From assembly GCA_934462945.1 (NCBI GenBank), contig CAKSJF010000020.1, positions 1 to 32,907 of the forward strand: a DNA stretch of 32,907 nucleotides, in the 5' to 3' direction. The position numbers and the translations under genes are program-made. The DNA comes from an uncultured Clostridia bacterium. GTDB lineage: Bacteria; Bacillota; Clostridia; UBA1381. Shown piece after piece: positions 14,324 to 22,681 of the stretch. Numbering within the stretch: position 1 is the first letter of the stretch; every line of letters begins with the position of its first letter. Under the pieces are notes generated by a model. The model was not told where the DNA came from and ran no database searches. It was given only the letters and a program-made list of their open reading frames with translations.

Positions 14324-15928
14324 ATGAAAAAACAGAGTTTTATCAAAGGAACTGCCATCTTAATGGCGGCAAATGCAATCTCCAAAATTTTAGGGGCGGT
14401 TTTCAAAATTCCGCTTTGCTATCTCCTGAAAGAGGAGGGCATGGCGATTTATAATTCCGCTTTTAGCGTCTATGTCATGCTGCTTTCCTTTACCATCTGC
14501 GGCATGCCGCTTGCAATTTCCAAAACCGTTTCGGAAGATTTTGCAAAAGGGCATTATGGAGACGTACATAAAACCGTCCGCGTTTCACTTTTGGTACTGT
14601 CCGCTTTAGGACTATTGGGGAGCGCCGTTTTATGGTTCTTTGCAGATTTTTTTGCATTGGCTATGAAAGAGGCAAAGGCAGTCCACTGCATCCGTCTGAT
14701 TGCGCCGGCGGTCTTTTTTGTTGCAGTCGGAACTGTGTTTAAAAGCTATTACCAGGGAAAATCCAACATGACCCCCACCGCCATCTCCCAGGTGATTGAG
14801 GCGGCAGTGAAGCTTTTTGCCGGATACGGACTGGCGCTTTATTACGCACGCCTGTCGGTGGAATATACCGCAGCAGCAGCCATTTTCGGAGTGACCGTCG
14901 GAGAAGTGATTGCCACGCTGATTCTCTTTCTTTTATATCTTCCGGACAGAAAGGAGCTTGCCGGAAAACCTGCAAGCCGGACTGCCGGATCAATTTTAAA
15001 TATTATGATTCTGATTGCCGTTCCGGTTCTGACCGCATCCGGGGTAGCGGCGGCGATGAATCTTGCTGATCTTGCCGTGATCCGTACCTCCTTAACCGCC
15101 ATCCGATTTACACCCGAAACGGCGCAGAATTTTCTGCTGCAATATTCCAGCCATTCCGCTCTGTTTGATTCTCTCCTGTCCGACCTGCGCTTAACCGATG
15201 AAGCGGCACGCTGGCTTTACGGCTCTTACTCCGGCTATGCACTGACCATCTTTCATCTGCCGATCGGAATGCTGGGCGCTTTGGGAGTGAGCCTTTTACC
15301 TGTCATTGCCGGAGCGCTGGCAGTCAAAAACCGAGAGCGTGCCGCCTATGCCGTCCGCTCCGCTGCAAAAATCACGCTGATCCTGTCCCTTGCCGCCGCA
15401 GTCGTGGTCTTTTTCTGGAGCGATACACTGCTCACCATCCTGTTCCACAACACCGCCTCCTCCAAAATGCTCCGATACCTTGCTCCCTGCCTGGTTTTTA
15501 TGGCAATGTCCGATCTGTTTTTCTCGGTTTTAAATGCATGCGGAAAAGTAATTTCTCCGTTTCTCTACGGCTTTGCAGGTGCGGCTGTCAAACTTATTTT
15601 AAGCTATTTTCTGATTCGCCTGCCGCAGCTGAATGTGCTTGGCATTGTGGCGAGCGCTGATCTTTCCTATCTGATCGTGTTTTTACTAAGCTACCGCGCT
15701 GTCCGGAAGGAACTTTCTGTCCGTCTGCCAATTTCGCTCAAGCCGTTTTTTTCAGCCGGGGTGATGGCAGCTGTCATGCTCTTTGTCGATCAGCCGTTCC
15801 GGATGCTGTTCCCAAAGGAAATCCTCGCATTTTCTGCCACTCTCGCCGCCGGCGGCGCTGCCTACATCCTCTCTCTCACCCTGTGCGGATATATTTCACA
15901 GAAAGAACTGCATATGTTAAGAAAATAA
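14324..15928 (+). CDS. spoVB: SpoVB-like MOP-superfamily polysaccharide/lipid flippase
   Basis: The 534-residue protein has about 14 hydrophobic segments along its length. Its N-terminus K-G-T-A-I-L-M-A-A-N-A-I-S-K-I-L-G-A-V-F-K-I-P-L is typical of SpoVB/YabM/MurJ-type MOP exporters, as is G-M-P-L-A-I-S-K-T-V-S. Such proteins flip lipid-linked wall precursors; SpoVB is needed for spore cortex in Bacillus. AAGGAG precedes the ATG at 6 bases. It is the only plus-strand gene in this stretch, divergent from aroA and convergent with coaX. The Bacillus cluster also has a MOP exporter (yabM) before mazG, so it could equally be called YabM-like. Confidence 0.88.
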   Translation: MKKQSFIKGTAILMAANAISKILGAVFKIPLCYLLKEEGMAIYNSAFSVYVMLLSFTICGMPLAISKTVSEDFAKGHYGDVHKTVRVSLLVLSALGLLGSAVLWFFADFFALAMKEAKAVHCIRLIAPAVFFVAVGTVFKSYYQGKSNMTPTAISQVIEAAVKLFAGYGLALYYARLSVEYTAAAAIFGVTVGEVIATLILFLLYLPDRKELAGKPASRTAGSILNIMILIAVPVLTASGVAAAMNLADLAVIRTSLTAIRFTPETAQNFLLQYSSHSALFDSLLSDLRLTDEAARWLYGSYSGYALTIFHLPIGMLGALGVSLLPVIAGALAVKNRERAAYAVRSAAKITLILSLAAAVVVFFWSDTLLTILFHNTASSKMLRYLAPCLVFMAMSDLFFSVLNACGKVISPFLYGFAGAAVKLILSYFLIRLPQLNVLGIVASADLSYLIVFLLSYRAVRKELSVRLPISLKPFFSAGVMAAVMLFVDQPFRMLFPKEILAFSATLAAGGAAYILSLTLCGYISQKELHMLRK

Positions 15929-15931
15929 AAG

Positions 15932-15967
15932 AAAACCTTTGAAAGTGTCAGCACACGCTTTCAAAGG
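15932..15967 (-). terminator. Terminator between coaX and the convergent spoVB-like gene
   Basis: A perfect 10-bp inverted repeat, CCTTTGAAAG (15936-15945) and CTTTCAAAGG (15958-15967), has a 12-base loop. On the minus strand it is followed by TTTTCTTTTATTTT, a good U-tract for ending coaX transcripts. On the plus strand the downstream sequence is poor in T, so it is weaker for the spoVB-like gene, though the hairpin could still protect its 3' end. Confidence 0.8.
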
Positions 15968-15974
15968 CTTACAA

Positions 15975-16745
15975 CTATTTTGTCTGGTTTTTTTCATAAA
16001 TCCGATAAAGTCCCTCTAACAAAAGGTACGGATGTACTGTGATCGGTTCGCGGCAGAGGGGAATAATGCGTTTTGTCATTTTTCCGGTGGCAACCGTCTG
16101 CGCGTTTTCTCCAAGCTCCTCCCGAATCCGGAGGATTAATCCGTCAATCATCGCCGCTGTGCCATAAAGCAGACCGGACTGAATAGATGAAACGGAATTT
16201 TTTCCGATCACACGCGGCGGACATTCAAAGGTGACATGCGGCAGCAGAGCAGTTTTTTTCGTAAAGCTATCGAGTGTTGTTCCGACACCGGCAGATATAA
16301 TTGCGCCAACAAAGCGGCTTTTTTCATCAATCACGCTTAAAACCGTTGTGGTTCCCATGCTGCACAAAATCAGCGGTGCAGCATAATGTGCAAGCGCGCC
16401 CACCGCACAGGCAACCAGATCTCCCCCCAGCTGCGCCGGATTATCAATTAAAATATTCAGTCCGGATTTCACCCCCGGACCAACCACTAAAATTTCAAAC
16501 CCAAACAGATGAGAAACTGCCTGCCGGATCGGCTCTGTCAGCTCCGGAACAACCGAGCATAAAATCCCGCCGTCAAAATCTGCTGCCCGATACCCGTAAA
16601 GCTCCAGTACATGCTTCATATCGATATAATACTGATCCCGGGTACGCTTGACATCACTTAAAAAATCCGAAACGAACGCAAGCGTACCGTTTTCATAGCC
16701 ACCCATTGTGATATATGAATTTCCAATTTCCATAACTAAAACCAT
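15975..16745 (-). CDS. coaX: Type III pantothenate kinase (CoaX), atypical active-site motifs
   Basis: The 256-residue protein aligns along its length with CoaX, which phosphorylates pantothenate as the first step of coenzyme A synthesis. Shared landmarks are C-S-V-V-P-E-L, V-G-P-G-V-K-S-G-L-N-I, the catalytic Asp in G-G-D109, I-G-K-N-S-V-S-S-I-Q-S-G and the C-terminal G-L-x-x-I-Y-E. Several key positions differ from Bacillus CoaX: D-x-G-N-T is E-I-G-N-S, G-A-D-R is G-G-D-L, and D-F-G-T-A-T-T is S129-M-G-T-T-T-V. The G-D-L form is, to my memory, common in related Clostridia, but the loss of the Asp before M-G-T is unusual. GGAGGATAA precedes the ATG; the promoter is at 16769-16797. Confidence 0.85.
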   Translation of the reverse strand: MVLVMEIGNSYITMGGYENGTLAFVSDFLSDVKRTRDQYYIDMKHVLELYGYRAADFDGGILCSVVPELTEPIRQAVSHLFGFEILVVGPGVKSGLNILIDNPAQLGGDLVACAVGALAHYAAPLILCSMGTTTVLSVIDEKSRFVGAIISAGVGTTLDSFTKKTALLPHVTFECPPRVIGKNSVSSIQSGLLYGTAAMIDGLILRIREELGENAQTVATGKMTKRIIPLCREPITVHPYLLLEGLYRIYEKNQTK

Positions 16746-16768
16746 AATATTATCCTCCGTATGTATTT

Positions 16769-16797
16769 ATCATACACCCAAAACCGGCATTTGTAAA
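16769..16797 (-). promoter_or_regulatory. Probable sigma-A promoter for coaX
   Basis: On the minus strand TTTACA (16792-16797), a 17-base spacer and TATGAT (16769-16774) lie about 24 bases before the coaX start. Each box has one mismatch to consensus. The -35 box directly abuts the cwlD stop codon at 16798. Confidence 0.6.
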
Positions 16798-17505
16798 CTA
16801 CTTTTTACAAGAATCCGCATAATATTTTTCCACCGCATCTGCAATTGCCCAGGCAAGCCGGGATTGATAGTCCGGATCGTTTAACTTTTTTTCCTCCTCT
16901 GCATTTGACAAAAAGCCACACTCTACCAAAACTGCCGGCAAAGGCGGCGACTTCATCAGAAACAGGCTTGCGTCCGCTGCGGCAACCGCCGTCATTTTCG
17001 CGCCGGTAACCGCGTTCATCCGAATTTGAATCTGCTCGGCAAGCGCTTTCATTTCAGGATAATTCCGTGCATAAAACACATGCAGTCCATGGACGCTTTT
17101 CCCCGGAAAATAGTTCATATGTACGCTTAAAAACAAATCTGCTTTTGTCTTTTTCATAATGGCAAGCCGCTTTTGCATGTCGCTTCGTTTCATTTCCCGG
17201 ATTGTTCCCTCCTCCGTCTGCAAACCGCTCTCGTCCGAGCGCGTCATGCGGACGCGGATTCCCTTTCCCTCTAAAACCTCCTGGAGCTTTTTTGCAATTG
17301 CCAAATTGATTTCCTGTTCCACCGTTCCGTTTTCACCGACCGCACCGCCATCCGGCGCACCGTGTCCGGCATCTACAATCACGTATAGCTGATTCTCTCC
17401 AAACGTTTTGATTTCGGGAGACAAGCGCAAAAGCACGCCTCCGGTAATTCCGATCGTAAAGGTTAAAAATCCGGCTAAAAGCTTACGCTTATGCAACACA
17501 ATCAT
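16798..17505 (-). CDS. cwlD: N-acetylmuramoyl-L-alanine amidase, CwlD-type
   Basis: The 235-residue Amidase_3 protein cuts the amide between muramic acid and L-alanine. CwlD starts conversion to muramic delta-lactam in spore cortex, which marks cortex for germination enzymes. It has an N-terminal membrane anchor or signal (residues 8-28) and the zinc ligands H48 (DAGHG), E65 (EQEIN) and H129 (LSVHMN), plus the catalytic E195 (LVECGFLSN). Length matches CwlD (about 237). Its ribosome-binding site GGGGTG (17511-17516) is buried in a hairpin at 17506-17546, so translation is probably restricted. Confidence 0.92.
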   Translation of the reverse strand: MIVLHKRKLLAGFLTFTIGITGGVLLRLSPEIKTFGENQLYVIVDAGHGAPDGGAVGENGTVEQEINLAIAKKLQEVLEGKGIRVRMTRSDESGLQTEEGTIREMKRSDMQKRLAIMKKTKADLFLSVHMNYFPGKSVHGLHVFYARNYPEMKALAEQIQIRMNAVTGAKMTAVAAADASLFLMKSPPLPAVLVECGFLSNAEEEKKLNDPDYQSRLAWAIADAVEKYYADSCKK

Positions 17506-17546
17506 AAAAACACCCCGCTTTATTTCTATGCGAAAAAAGCAGGGTG
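17506..17546 (-). promoter_or_regulatory. Terminator-like hairpin that sequesters the cwlD ribosome-binding site
   Basis: On the minus strand an 11-bp stem with one G-U pair (CACCCTGCTTT at 17546-17536, AAAGCGGGGTG at 17521-17511) has a 14-base loop and is followed by TTTTT and then the cwlD ATG (17505-17503). The 3' strand contains the GGGGTG ribosome-binding site. The element therefore looks like the terminator of the thioredoxin-like gene and also a block on cwlD translation in readthrough mRNA. Confidence 0.75.
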
Positions 17547-17555
17547 CATAACTCT

Positions 17556-18068
17556 TTATTTTGTAAATGCCGCCTCAATTTCAGCCTTGAGCTTTTCCTG
17601 ATCATGGCTGGCAAAAACAAAGTTGTTAATGTCATTTGAGGTGTTGAGCATAATCAGTGCAGGCGTCTGACCGGCAATAAAGGAGAAATTCTCTAAAAGC
17701 TCCGGCTCTTTGGTCACGTTCTTTAAATCAAACACAACCCGGTCGCCGTATTCCTTTTTTAATGCCTCAAAGGTTTCCATTGCCTCCTTATAGTCCGCGT
17801 CGGTTTCTGCAACAAAATACATAAAAGTCGGCTTTACCTTTTTCGGCGCTTCCGTACTTTCTGCACCTCCATCTGCTTTCTGCTCCGGCTCTTTGGTCAC
17901 TTCTGCACTGCCAGACGGCTCGGAAGAAACCTCCGGCGAGGCTGTCACTGCCGCGCTCGGCTCGGGACTCTGCTCCGGCTGACTGTTTCCCGTGGTGATA
18001 ATTGCCGCAATAACCGCCGCTAAAATCAGCACACCGGCAAAAATTCCAACCCATGTTTTATTCTTCAT
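17556..18068 (-). CDS. Membrane-anchored thioredoxin-like protein without CxxC, function unknown
   Basis: The 170-residue protein has one N-terminal membrane segment (about residues 6-27). A low-complexity stalk rich in serine, proline, glutamate and alanine (about 30-78) follows. The C-terminal domain (about 80-170) has thioredoxin-like order: K-P-T-F-M-Y-F-V-A-E-T at the first strand, a long helix, V-V-F-D-L-K-N-V, then G-Q-T-P-A-L-I-M-L-N with the cis-proline TP motif. The CxxC site is replaced by A-E-T-D-A-D, and the mature protein has no cysteine, so it cannot be a thiol oxidoreductase. It may be a scaffold or sensor outside the membrane. It overlaps the trmFO end by 11 bases and precedes cwlD. 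I do not recognise the family. Confidence 0.8.
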   Translation of the reverse strand: MKNKTWVGIFAGVLILAAVIAAIITTGNSQPEQSPEPSAAVTASPEVSSEPSGSAEVTKEPEQKADGGAESTEAPKKVKPTFMYFVAETDADYKEAMETFEALKKEYGDRVVFDLKNVTKEPELLENFSFIAGQTPALIMLNTSNDINNFVFASHDQEKLKAEIEAAFTK

Positions 18069-19371
18069 ACTCTTTCATCCTCTCCTGTAAAAGCTCTAAA
18101 GACCGCTCTGCAATCAGGCGGTAACGTTCTGTTTTCTTTCCGCGGACGCGCTTTTCAAGACCCTCTATAATCCCAAAATTCGCATTCATAGGCTGCTGCC
18201 TCTCTACAGACTGCTCTGTGATATAAAGCGGCAGCGATCCGATTGCCGTTTTCCGATCCGGTTCAAAAAGCGGCTTTCCCTGCAATTGACGGGATAGATT
18301 GAACCCAGCTAAAATGCCGGAGGATGCAGACTCCACATACCCCTCTACCCCGGATATCTGCCCGGCAAACCAGATCTTCGGATATTTCTTCATCCGATAA
18401 TACCGATCCAAAACCTTTGCCGCCTGCAAATAGGTGTTTCTGTGCATCACACCAAAGCGTACAAATTCCGCTTTTTCCAAACCCGGAATCATCCGGAACA
18501 CACGCTCCTGCTCACCCCATTTTAAATTCGTCTGAAACCCGACCAGGTTATAGAGTGTTGCCTCCCGGTTGTCCTGCCGCAGTTGCACCACTGCACAGGC
18601 ATCATCCTTTCCGGTTTTGGGGTTCACCAGTCCGACCGGCTTGAGCGGTCCGAATAAAAGCGTCTCAAAGCCGCGCTTTGCCATCACCTCAACGGGCATA
18701 CATCCCTCAAACACCTTCTGATTTTCAAATTCCTTTAAAGGGGCAGTCTCGGCATGAATCAAAGCGTCGTAAAATGCCTGGTATTCCTCTTTCGTCATGG
18801 GGCAGTTAATATAATCTGCCGTTCCGCGTCCATAGCGCGCACCATAAAACGCACGCTCCAGATCAATGCTGTCTTTCTCCACCACCGGCGCTGCCGCATC
18901 ATAAAAATACAGCTCGTCCTCTCCGGTCAGCCGGACAATCTCCCGGCTTAATGCATCCGAAGTCAGAGGACCTGTGGCAATGACCGTTTCCTCCTCCGGA
19001 GAAATCTCTGTAACCTCCTCCGAAACCACCTCAATGAGCGGATGGCTTTTGATTTTTTCTGTGATATATGCGGAAAACTGTTCCCGGTCAACCGCCAGTG
19101 CGCCGCCTGCCGGCACACGCGAGACATCTGCTGCCTCCATCATCAGCGACCCGAAAAGCCGCATTTCCTCTTTCAATAGTCCACAGGCATTTTCAATCCG
19201 CTCGGCTTTTAGTGAATTGGAGCAAACCAACTCAGCAAAATTTCCGCTTTTATGTGCCGGAGAATATTTTTTCGGTTTCATTTCATAAAGCCTTACCGGA
19301 ATACCGTGCCGGGCAAGCTGCCAGCTTGCCTCACATCCGGCAAGTCCTGCTCCGATTACCTTTACTGTCAT
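18058..19371 (-). CDS. trmFO: TrmFO, folate- and FAD-dependent tRNA (uracil-54-C5)-methyltransferase
   Basis: The 437-residue protein makes ribothymidine at position 54 of tRNA using methylenetetrahydrofolate and FAD. The FAD-binding Rossmann start V-I-G-A-G-L-A-G-C-E-A is clear, followed by L-Y-E-M-K-P, the F-A-E-L-V-C-S-N-S-L-K motif, PAGGALAVDRE, Y-C-P-M-T-like INCPMTKEEY, and F-A-G-Q-I-S-G-V-E-G-Y-V-E-S near the C-terminus. Length is typical (about 435). It begins 6 bases after the topA stop; dprA-topA-trmFO is the standard Firmicutes order. In Bacillus xerC follows, but here a thioredoxin-like gene and cwlD follow instead. Confidence 0.97.
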   Translation of the reverse strand: MTVKVIGAGLAGCEASWQLARHGIPVRLYEMKPKKYSPAHKSGNFAELVCSNSLKAERIENACGLLKEEMRLFGSLMMEAADVSRVPAGGALAVDREQFSAYITEKIKSHPLIEVVSEEVTEISPEEETVIATGPLTSDALSREIVRLTGEDELYFYDAAAPVVEKDSIDLERAFYGARYGRGTADYINCPMTKEEYQAFYDALIHAETAPLKEFENQKVFEGCMPVEVMAKRGFETLLFGPLKPVGLVNPKTGKDDACAVVQLRQDNREATLYNLVGFQTNLKWGEQERVFRMIPGLEKAEFVRFGVMHRNTYLQAAKVLDRYYRMKKYPKIWFAGQISGVEGYVESASSGILAGFNLSRQLQGKPLFEPDRKTAIGSLPLYITEQSVERQQPMNANFGIIEGLEKRVRGKKTERYRLIAERSLELLQERMKEYEE

Positions 19372-19377
19372 GTTCTA

Positions 19378-21462
19378 TCAATCCTTACTTTTCGCCTTTT
19401 CCTCGTAGCCGCATCCCTCGGTACTGCAATAGATTTTTCCGCGCTTTCCGTTCTTTTTCAGGAGCAGACCGCCGCATTTCGGACATTTACGGTCCGCAAC
19501 CGGCTCATCCCAAACCATAAAATCGCACTTCGGCATATGCTCGCAGCCATAATAAACTTTTCCACGGCGCGTTTTTTTCACTAAAACAGCGCCGCCGCAT
19601 TTCGGGCAAATTGCGCCGCTCTCCTCGCGGATTGCCTTGGTGTTCTGGCAATCCGGAAATCCCGGACATGCCAGAAATTTTCCGTATTTTCCGATTTTAT
19701 AAACCATCTTCCGTCCGCATTTTTCGCAGGTAACGTCCGATTCCTCGTCCTTGATTTGAATTTTTGCGATTTCTTCGGTGGCACGCTCTAAATTCTTTGC
19801 AAAATCTGGGTAAAATTCCTTTAACACCTTCACCCAGTTCCGCTTTCCTTCCTCCACCTCGTCCAGTTCTTCCTCCATGCCGGCGGTAAACTCAATATCC
19901 ACAATCTTTTTAAAATGATTTTTCATAATGTCGTTTGTGATCATGCCAAGCTCTGTCGGAACAAGCTGTTTTTTATTCCGGACAACATATCCGCGCGAAA
20001 CAATGGTGGCAATGGTCGGTGCATAGGTACTCGGACGACCGATTCCGTTTTCCTCCAATGCACGCACCAGGGATGCCTCGGTGTAGCGTGCAGGCGGCTG
20101 TGTGAAATGCTGAATGCCCTCTATATTTTTCTTTTCCAAAGCCTGTGACGGCTCTAAATTCGGGAGCTTTTTCTCCTTTTCCTTTGCCTGATCTGTCCCC
20201 TCGGTATAGATCATCGTAAAGCCCTTAAATACAACCATTGATCCGCTGGCACGGAATTTTGTGTCCCCAGCAGATATCATTGTCGTAGTCTGCGCGTAAA
20301 CCGCCTCGGTCATCTGGCTTGCAACAAAGCGCGTCCAGATCAGCTTATAGAGTTTAAACTGATCGGAGGTAAGCTTATCCTTTACCATTTCCGGGTGAAT
20401 CCGGACGTTGGTCGGACGGATTGCCTCGTGGGCGTCCTGTGCGTTTTTTTTCGCTTTATACTGACGTGCCTTGACGTATTCTTCTCCATAGCCGGTTTTG
20501 ATATATTCCACCGCCTCTGCCTGCGCCTCTGCCGAGATTCGCAGGGAGTCGGTTCTCATATAGGTGATCAGACCGATTGTACCAAATTCTGATCCTAAAT
20601 TCATACCTTCATAAAGCGTCTGTGCTGTCTGCATTGTCCGACCGGTGTTAAATCCGATTTTTCTGGACGCATCCTGCTGAAGGGTACTGGTGGTAAAGGG
20701 GGGCGGCGGATTTTTCCGCACTTCTGTCTGCTTGATGCTCTCCACCAAAAACTCTTTTCCATCCGTTTTTTTGATAATCTTATCCGCGTCCTCGCGCGAG
20801 CTTAAGTCGTCCTCCTCTTTGTTCTTTGAAAAATATTTCGCCGTAAAGCTTTTTTTCGATACCGGATCTTTTAATTCTGCCTCCACCGTCCAGTATTCTT
20901 TCGGAACAAAATTCAGAATTTCCTCCTCCCGGTCGCAGATCATCCGGGTAGAAACCGACTGAACACGTCCGGCACTTAAGCCCTTTTTCACCTTTTCCCA
21001 AAGCAGCGGACTGATTTTATAGCCAACGACACGATCCAAAACGCGCCGCGCCTGCTGCGCATCCACCAAATCCATATCAATACTGCGCGGATGCTTGATT
21101 GCCTCTTTTACAGCAGATTTTGTAATTTCATTAAAGGTGACCCGGCATTTAGATGCAGGGTCAATATTTAAAGCGTGTGCTAAATGCCAGCTGATTGCCT
21201 CTCCCTCACGGTCAGGGTCGGTTGCGAGATAGACAATATCGGCATTTTTAGCCTCTTTTTTCAACTGTGCAAGCAGCGGTCCTTTTCCGCGGATTGTGAT
21301 ATAGCGCGGCTCAAAATCGTGATCAACATCCACTGCAAGCTGACTTTTCGGCAGGTCGATCACATGTCCCATTGACGCAACCACCGTATAATCCTTTCCC
21401 AGATACTTTTTGATTGTTCCTGCCTTGGCAGGAGACTCCACAATTAAAAGCTTTTTTGACAT
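19378..21462 (-). CDS. topA: DNA topoisomerase I
   Basis: The 694-residue type IA topoisomerase relaxes negative supercoils. The Toprim domain starts LLIVESPAKAGTIKKYLG and has the acidic DPDREGEAISWH (residues 83-93). GRVQSVSTR follows, and the active-site tyrosine is Y301 in GLITYMRTDS. The C-terminus carries three zinc-ribbon modules: CEKCG with CPGFPDC, CPKCG with CEHMPKC, and CPKCG with CSTEGC. Length and all domains are normal. It starts 21 bases after the dprA stop. Confidence 0.98.
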   Translation of the reverse strand: MSKKLLIVESPAKAGTIKKYLGKDYTVVASMGHVIDLPKSQLAVDVDHDFEPRYITIRGKGPLLAQLKKEAKNADIVYLATDPDREGEAISWHLAHALNIDPASKCRVTFNEITKSAVKEAIKHPRSIDMDLVDAQQARRVLDRVVGYKISPLLWEKVKKGLSAGRVQSVSTRMICDREEEILNFVPKEYWTVEAELKDPVSKKSFTAKYFSKNKEEDDLSSREDADKIIKKTDGKEFLVESIKQTEVRKNPPPPFTTSTLQQDASRKIGFNTGRTMQTAQTLYEGMNLGSEFGTIGLITYMRTDSLRISAEAQAEAVEYIKTGYGEEYVKARQYKAKKNAQDAHEAIRPTNVRIHPEMVKDKLTSDQFKLYKLIWTRFVASQMTEAVYAQTTTMISAGDTKFRASGSMVVFKGFTMIYTEGTDQAKEKEKKLPNLEPSQALEKKNIEGIQHFTQPPARYTEASLVRALEENGIGRPSTYAPTIATIVSRGYVVRNKKQLVPTELGMITNDIMKNHFKKIVDIEFTAGMEEELDEVEEGKRNWVKVLKEFYPDFAKNLERATEEIAKIQIKDEESDVTCEKCGRKMVYKIGKYGKFLACPGFPDCQNTKAIREESGAICPKCGGAVLVKKTRRGKVYYGCEHMPKCDFMVWDEPVADRKCPKCGGLLLKKNGKRGKIYCSTEGCGYEEKAKSKD

Positions 21463-21483
21463 CTTCTGATTCCTTTCTGTAAT

Positions 21484-22602
21484 TTATATCAAAAGCTGAT
21501 AGTTATCCCCCGGCATTTTCTGAATGAGTCCGTAAATCTCAAGCATTGGAAGTACCGTGTTTAACTCCTCCATATTCATGCCGCATTTTTGCTGTAATTC
21601 CTCAATATGAAGCGTTTTTTCCAAAAGCGCGGAAATCACGCGTTTCTCCTCCTCCGAAAGACCGCGAAAGCGTTCGTCCTCTAAAGAAATTTTTCTCGGT
21701 TTCGCCTGCTGTTTTATCGGTTCTGCCGTTTGCAGTTCATAGGTGTATTCATCTAAAATATCCTGCGCACAGGTAACCAGCTTTGCGCCCTGCTGAATCA
21801 ACCGGTTTGTACCCCGGCTTTGATAAGAAAAGATTGAACCGGGTACTGCAAAGACATCCCGTCCATTCTCCAGTGCCAGCTGTGCTGTGATCAACACACC
21901 GCTTGCCTCCGGCGCTTCCAAAGCGACAATCCCATGCGAGAGTCCGCTGATAATCCGGTTTCTCTGCGGAAAATGATAGCCAAGCGGTGCAGTTCCGGGA
22001 GGATATTCCGAAAGAACCGTTCCATGCTCCAGAATCCGCCGGTACAAATCAAGATTTTTCGCCGGATAAGGGCGATCCACACCGCTGCCTAATACGGCAA
22101 TCGTATATCCGCCCACCGAAAGCGCGGCATTTGCCGCTACTGCATCCAGTCCCTCTGCCATACCGCTGACAATTGCAACACCGCGTTCCGCCAGTTCGGT
22201 ACAGATATATGTTCCTGCTTTTTGCCCGTACTCCGTATTTCTTCTCGTTCCGACTACGCCAATGGTGAAAAGCTTTTCCCACGGCATAAGCTTTCCTAAA
22301 AGATATAGCACATACGGAGGATCGTTCATTTTCGTTAAGAGCGCCGGATAACGTGCGTCCTCATAGTGCAGGATTGTGCCGTGCAGCTCCTCCATTCTGC
22401 GGATTACCTTTTCTGCTGCATCAAATGATTTATGGCAGAGCGTTTCTACATCGGTTCTCCGGATGCCCGGCACATTCTGATAATCTGCTTTCCCGGCATG
22501 ATAAATTTCTTCAATGGATTCAAAATGCTCTAAAAGCGCTGTGATTTTCTCCGCGCTCATACCCGGCAAAAGACTCAGCCACACCCATAGCTTTGTTTTC
22601 AT
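21484..22602 (-). CDS. dprA: DNA processing protein DprA
   Basis: The 372-residue protein loads RecA onto incoming single-stranded DNA in natural transformation. It has an N-terminal helix-hairpin-helix region (LPGMSAEKI, NVPGIRR), the Rossmann core GVVGTRRNTEYG, IVSGMAEGLDAVAANAAL, AVLGSGVDRPYPAKN, FPQRNRIISGLS, and VFAVPGS with GTNRLIQQGA, and a C-terminal winged-helix-like domain (about 300-372). ATG at 22600-22602 is preferred over the ATG five codons earlier because GGAGGAG sits 6-8 bases before it. The promoter is at 22634-22662. Other competence genes are not in the window, and DprA is also common in species not known to be competent. Confidence 0.96.
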   Translation of the reverse strand: MKTKLWVWLSLLPGMSAEKITALLEHFESIEEIYHAGKADYQNVPGIRRTDVETLCHKSFDAAEKVIRRMEELHGTILHYEDARYPALLTKMNDPPYVLYLLGKLMPWEKLFTIGVVGTRRNTEYGQKAGTYICTELAERGVAIVSGMAEGLDAVAANAALSVGGYTIAVLGSGVDRPYPAKNLDLYRRILEHGTVLSEYPPGTAPLGYHFPQRNRIISGLSHGIVALEAPEASGVLITAQLALENGRDVFAVPGSIFSYQSRGTNRLIQQGAKLVTCAQDILDEYTYELQTAEPIKQQAKPRKISLEDERFRGLSEEEKRVISALLEKTLHIEELQQKCGMNMEELNTVLPMLEIYGLIQKMPGDNYQLLI

Positions 22603-22633
22603 CTTATTCTCCTCCATGAATCATTTAACTAAT

Positions 22634-22662
22634 ACTATAACATGATTCCCAAAATTCGTCAA
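22634..22662 (-). promoter_or_regulatory. Strong sigma-A promoter for dprA-topA-trmFO
   Basis: On the minus strand TTGACG (22657-22662), a 17-base spacer and TATAGT (22634-22639) lie about 30 bases before the dprA start. Each box is one base off consensus. It sits between the toxin gene stop and dprA, so the housekeeping operon is independent of the toxin-antitoxin unit. Confidence 0.8.
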
Positions 22663-22681
22663 CTGCTTTTTGAAAAATTTT

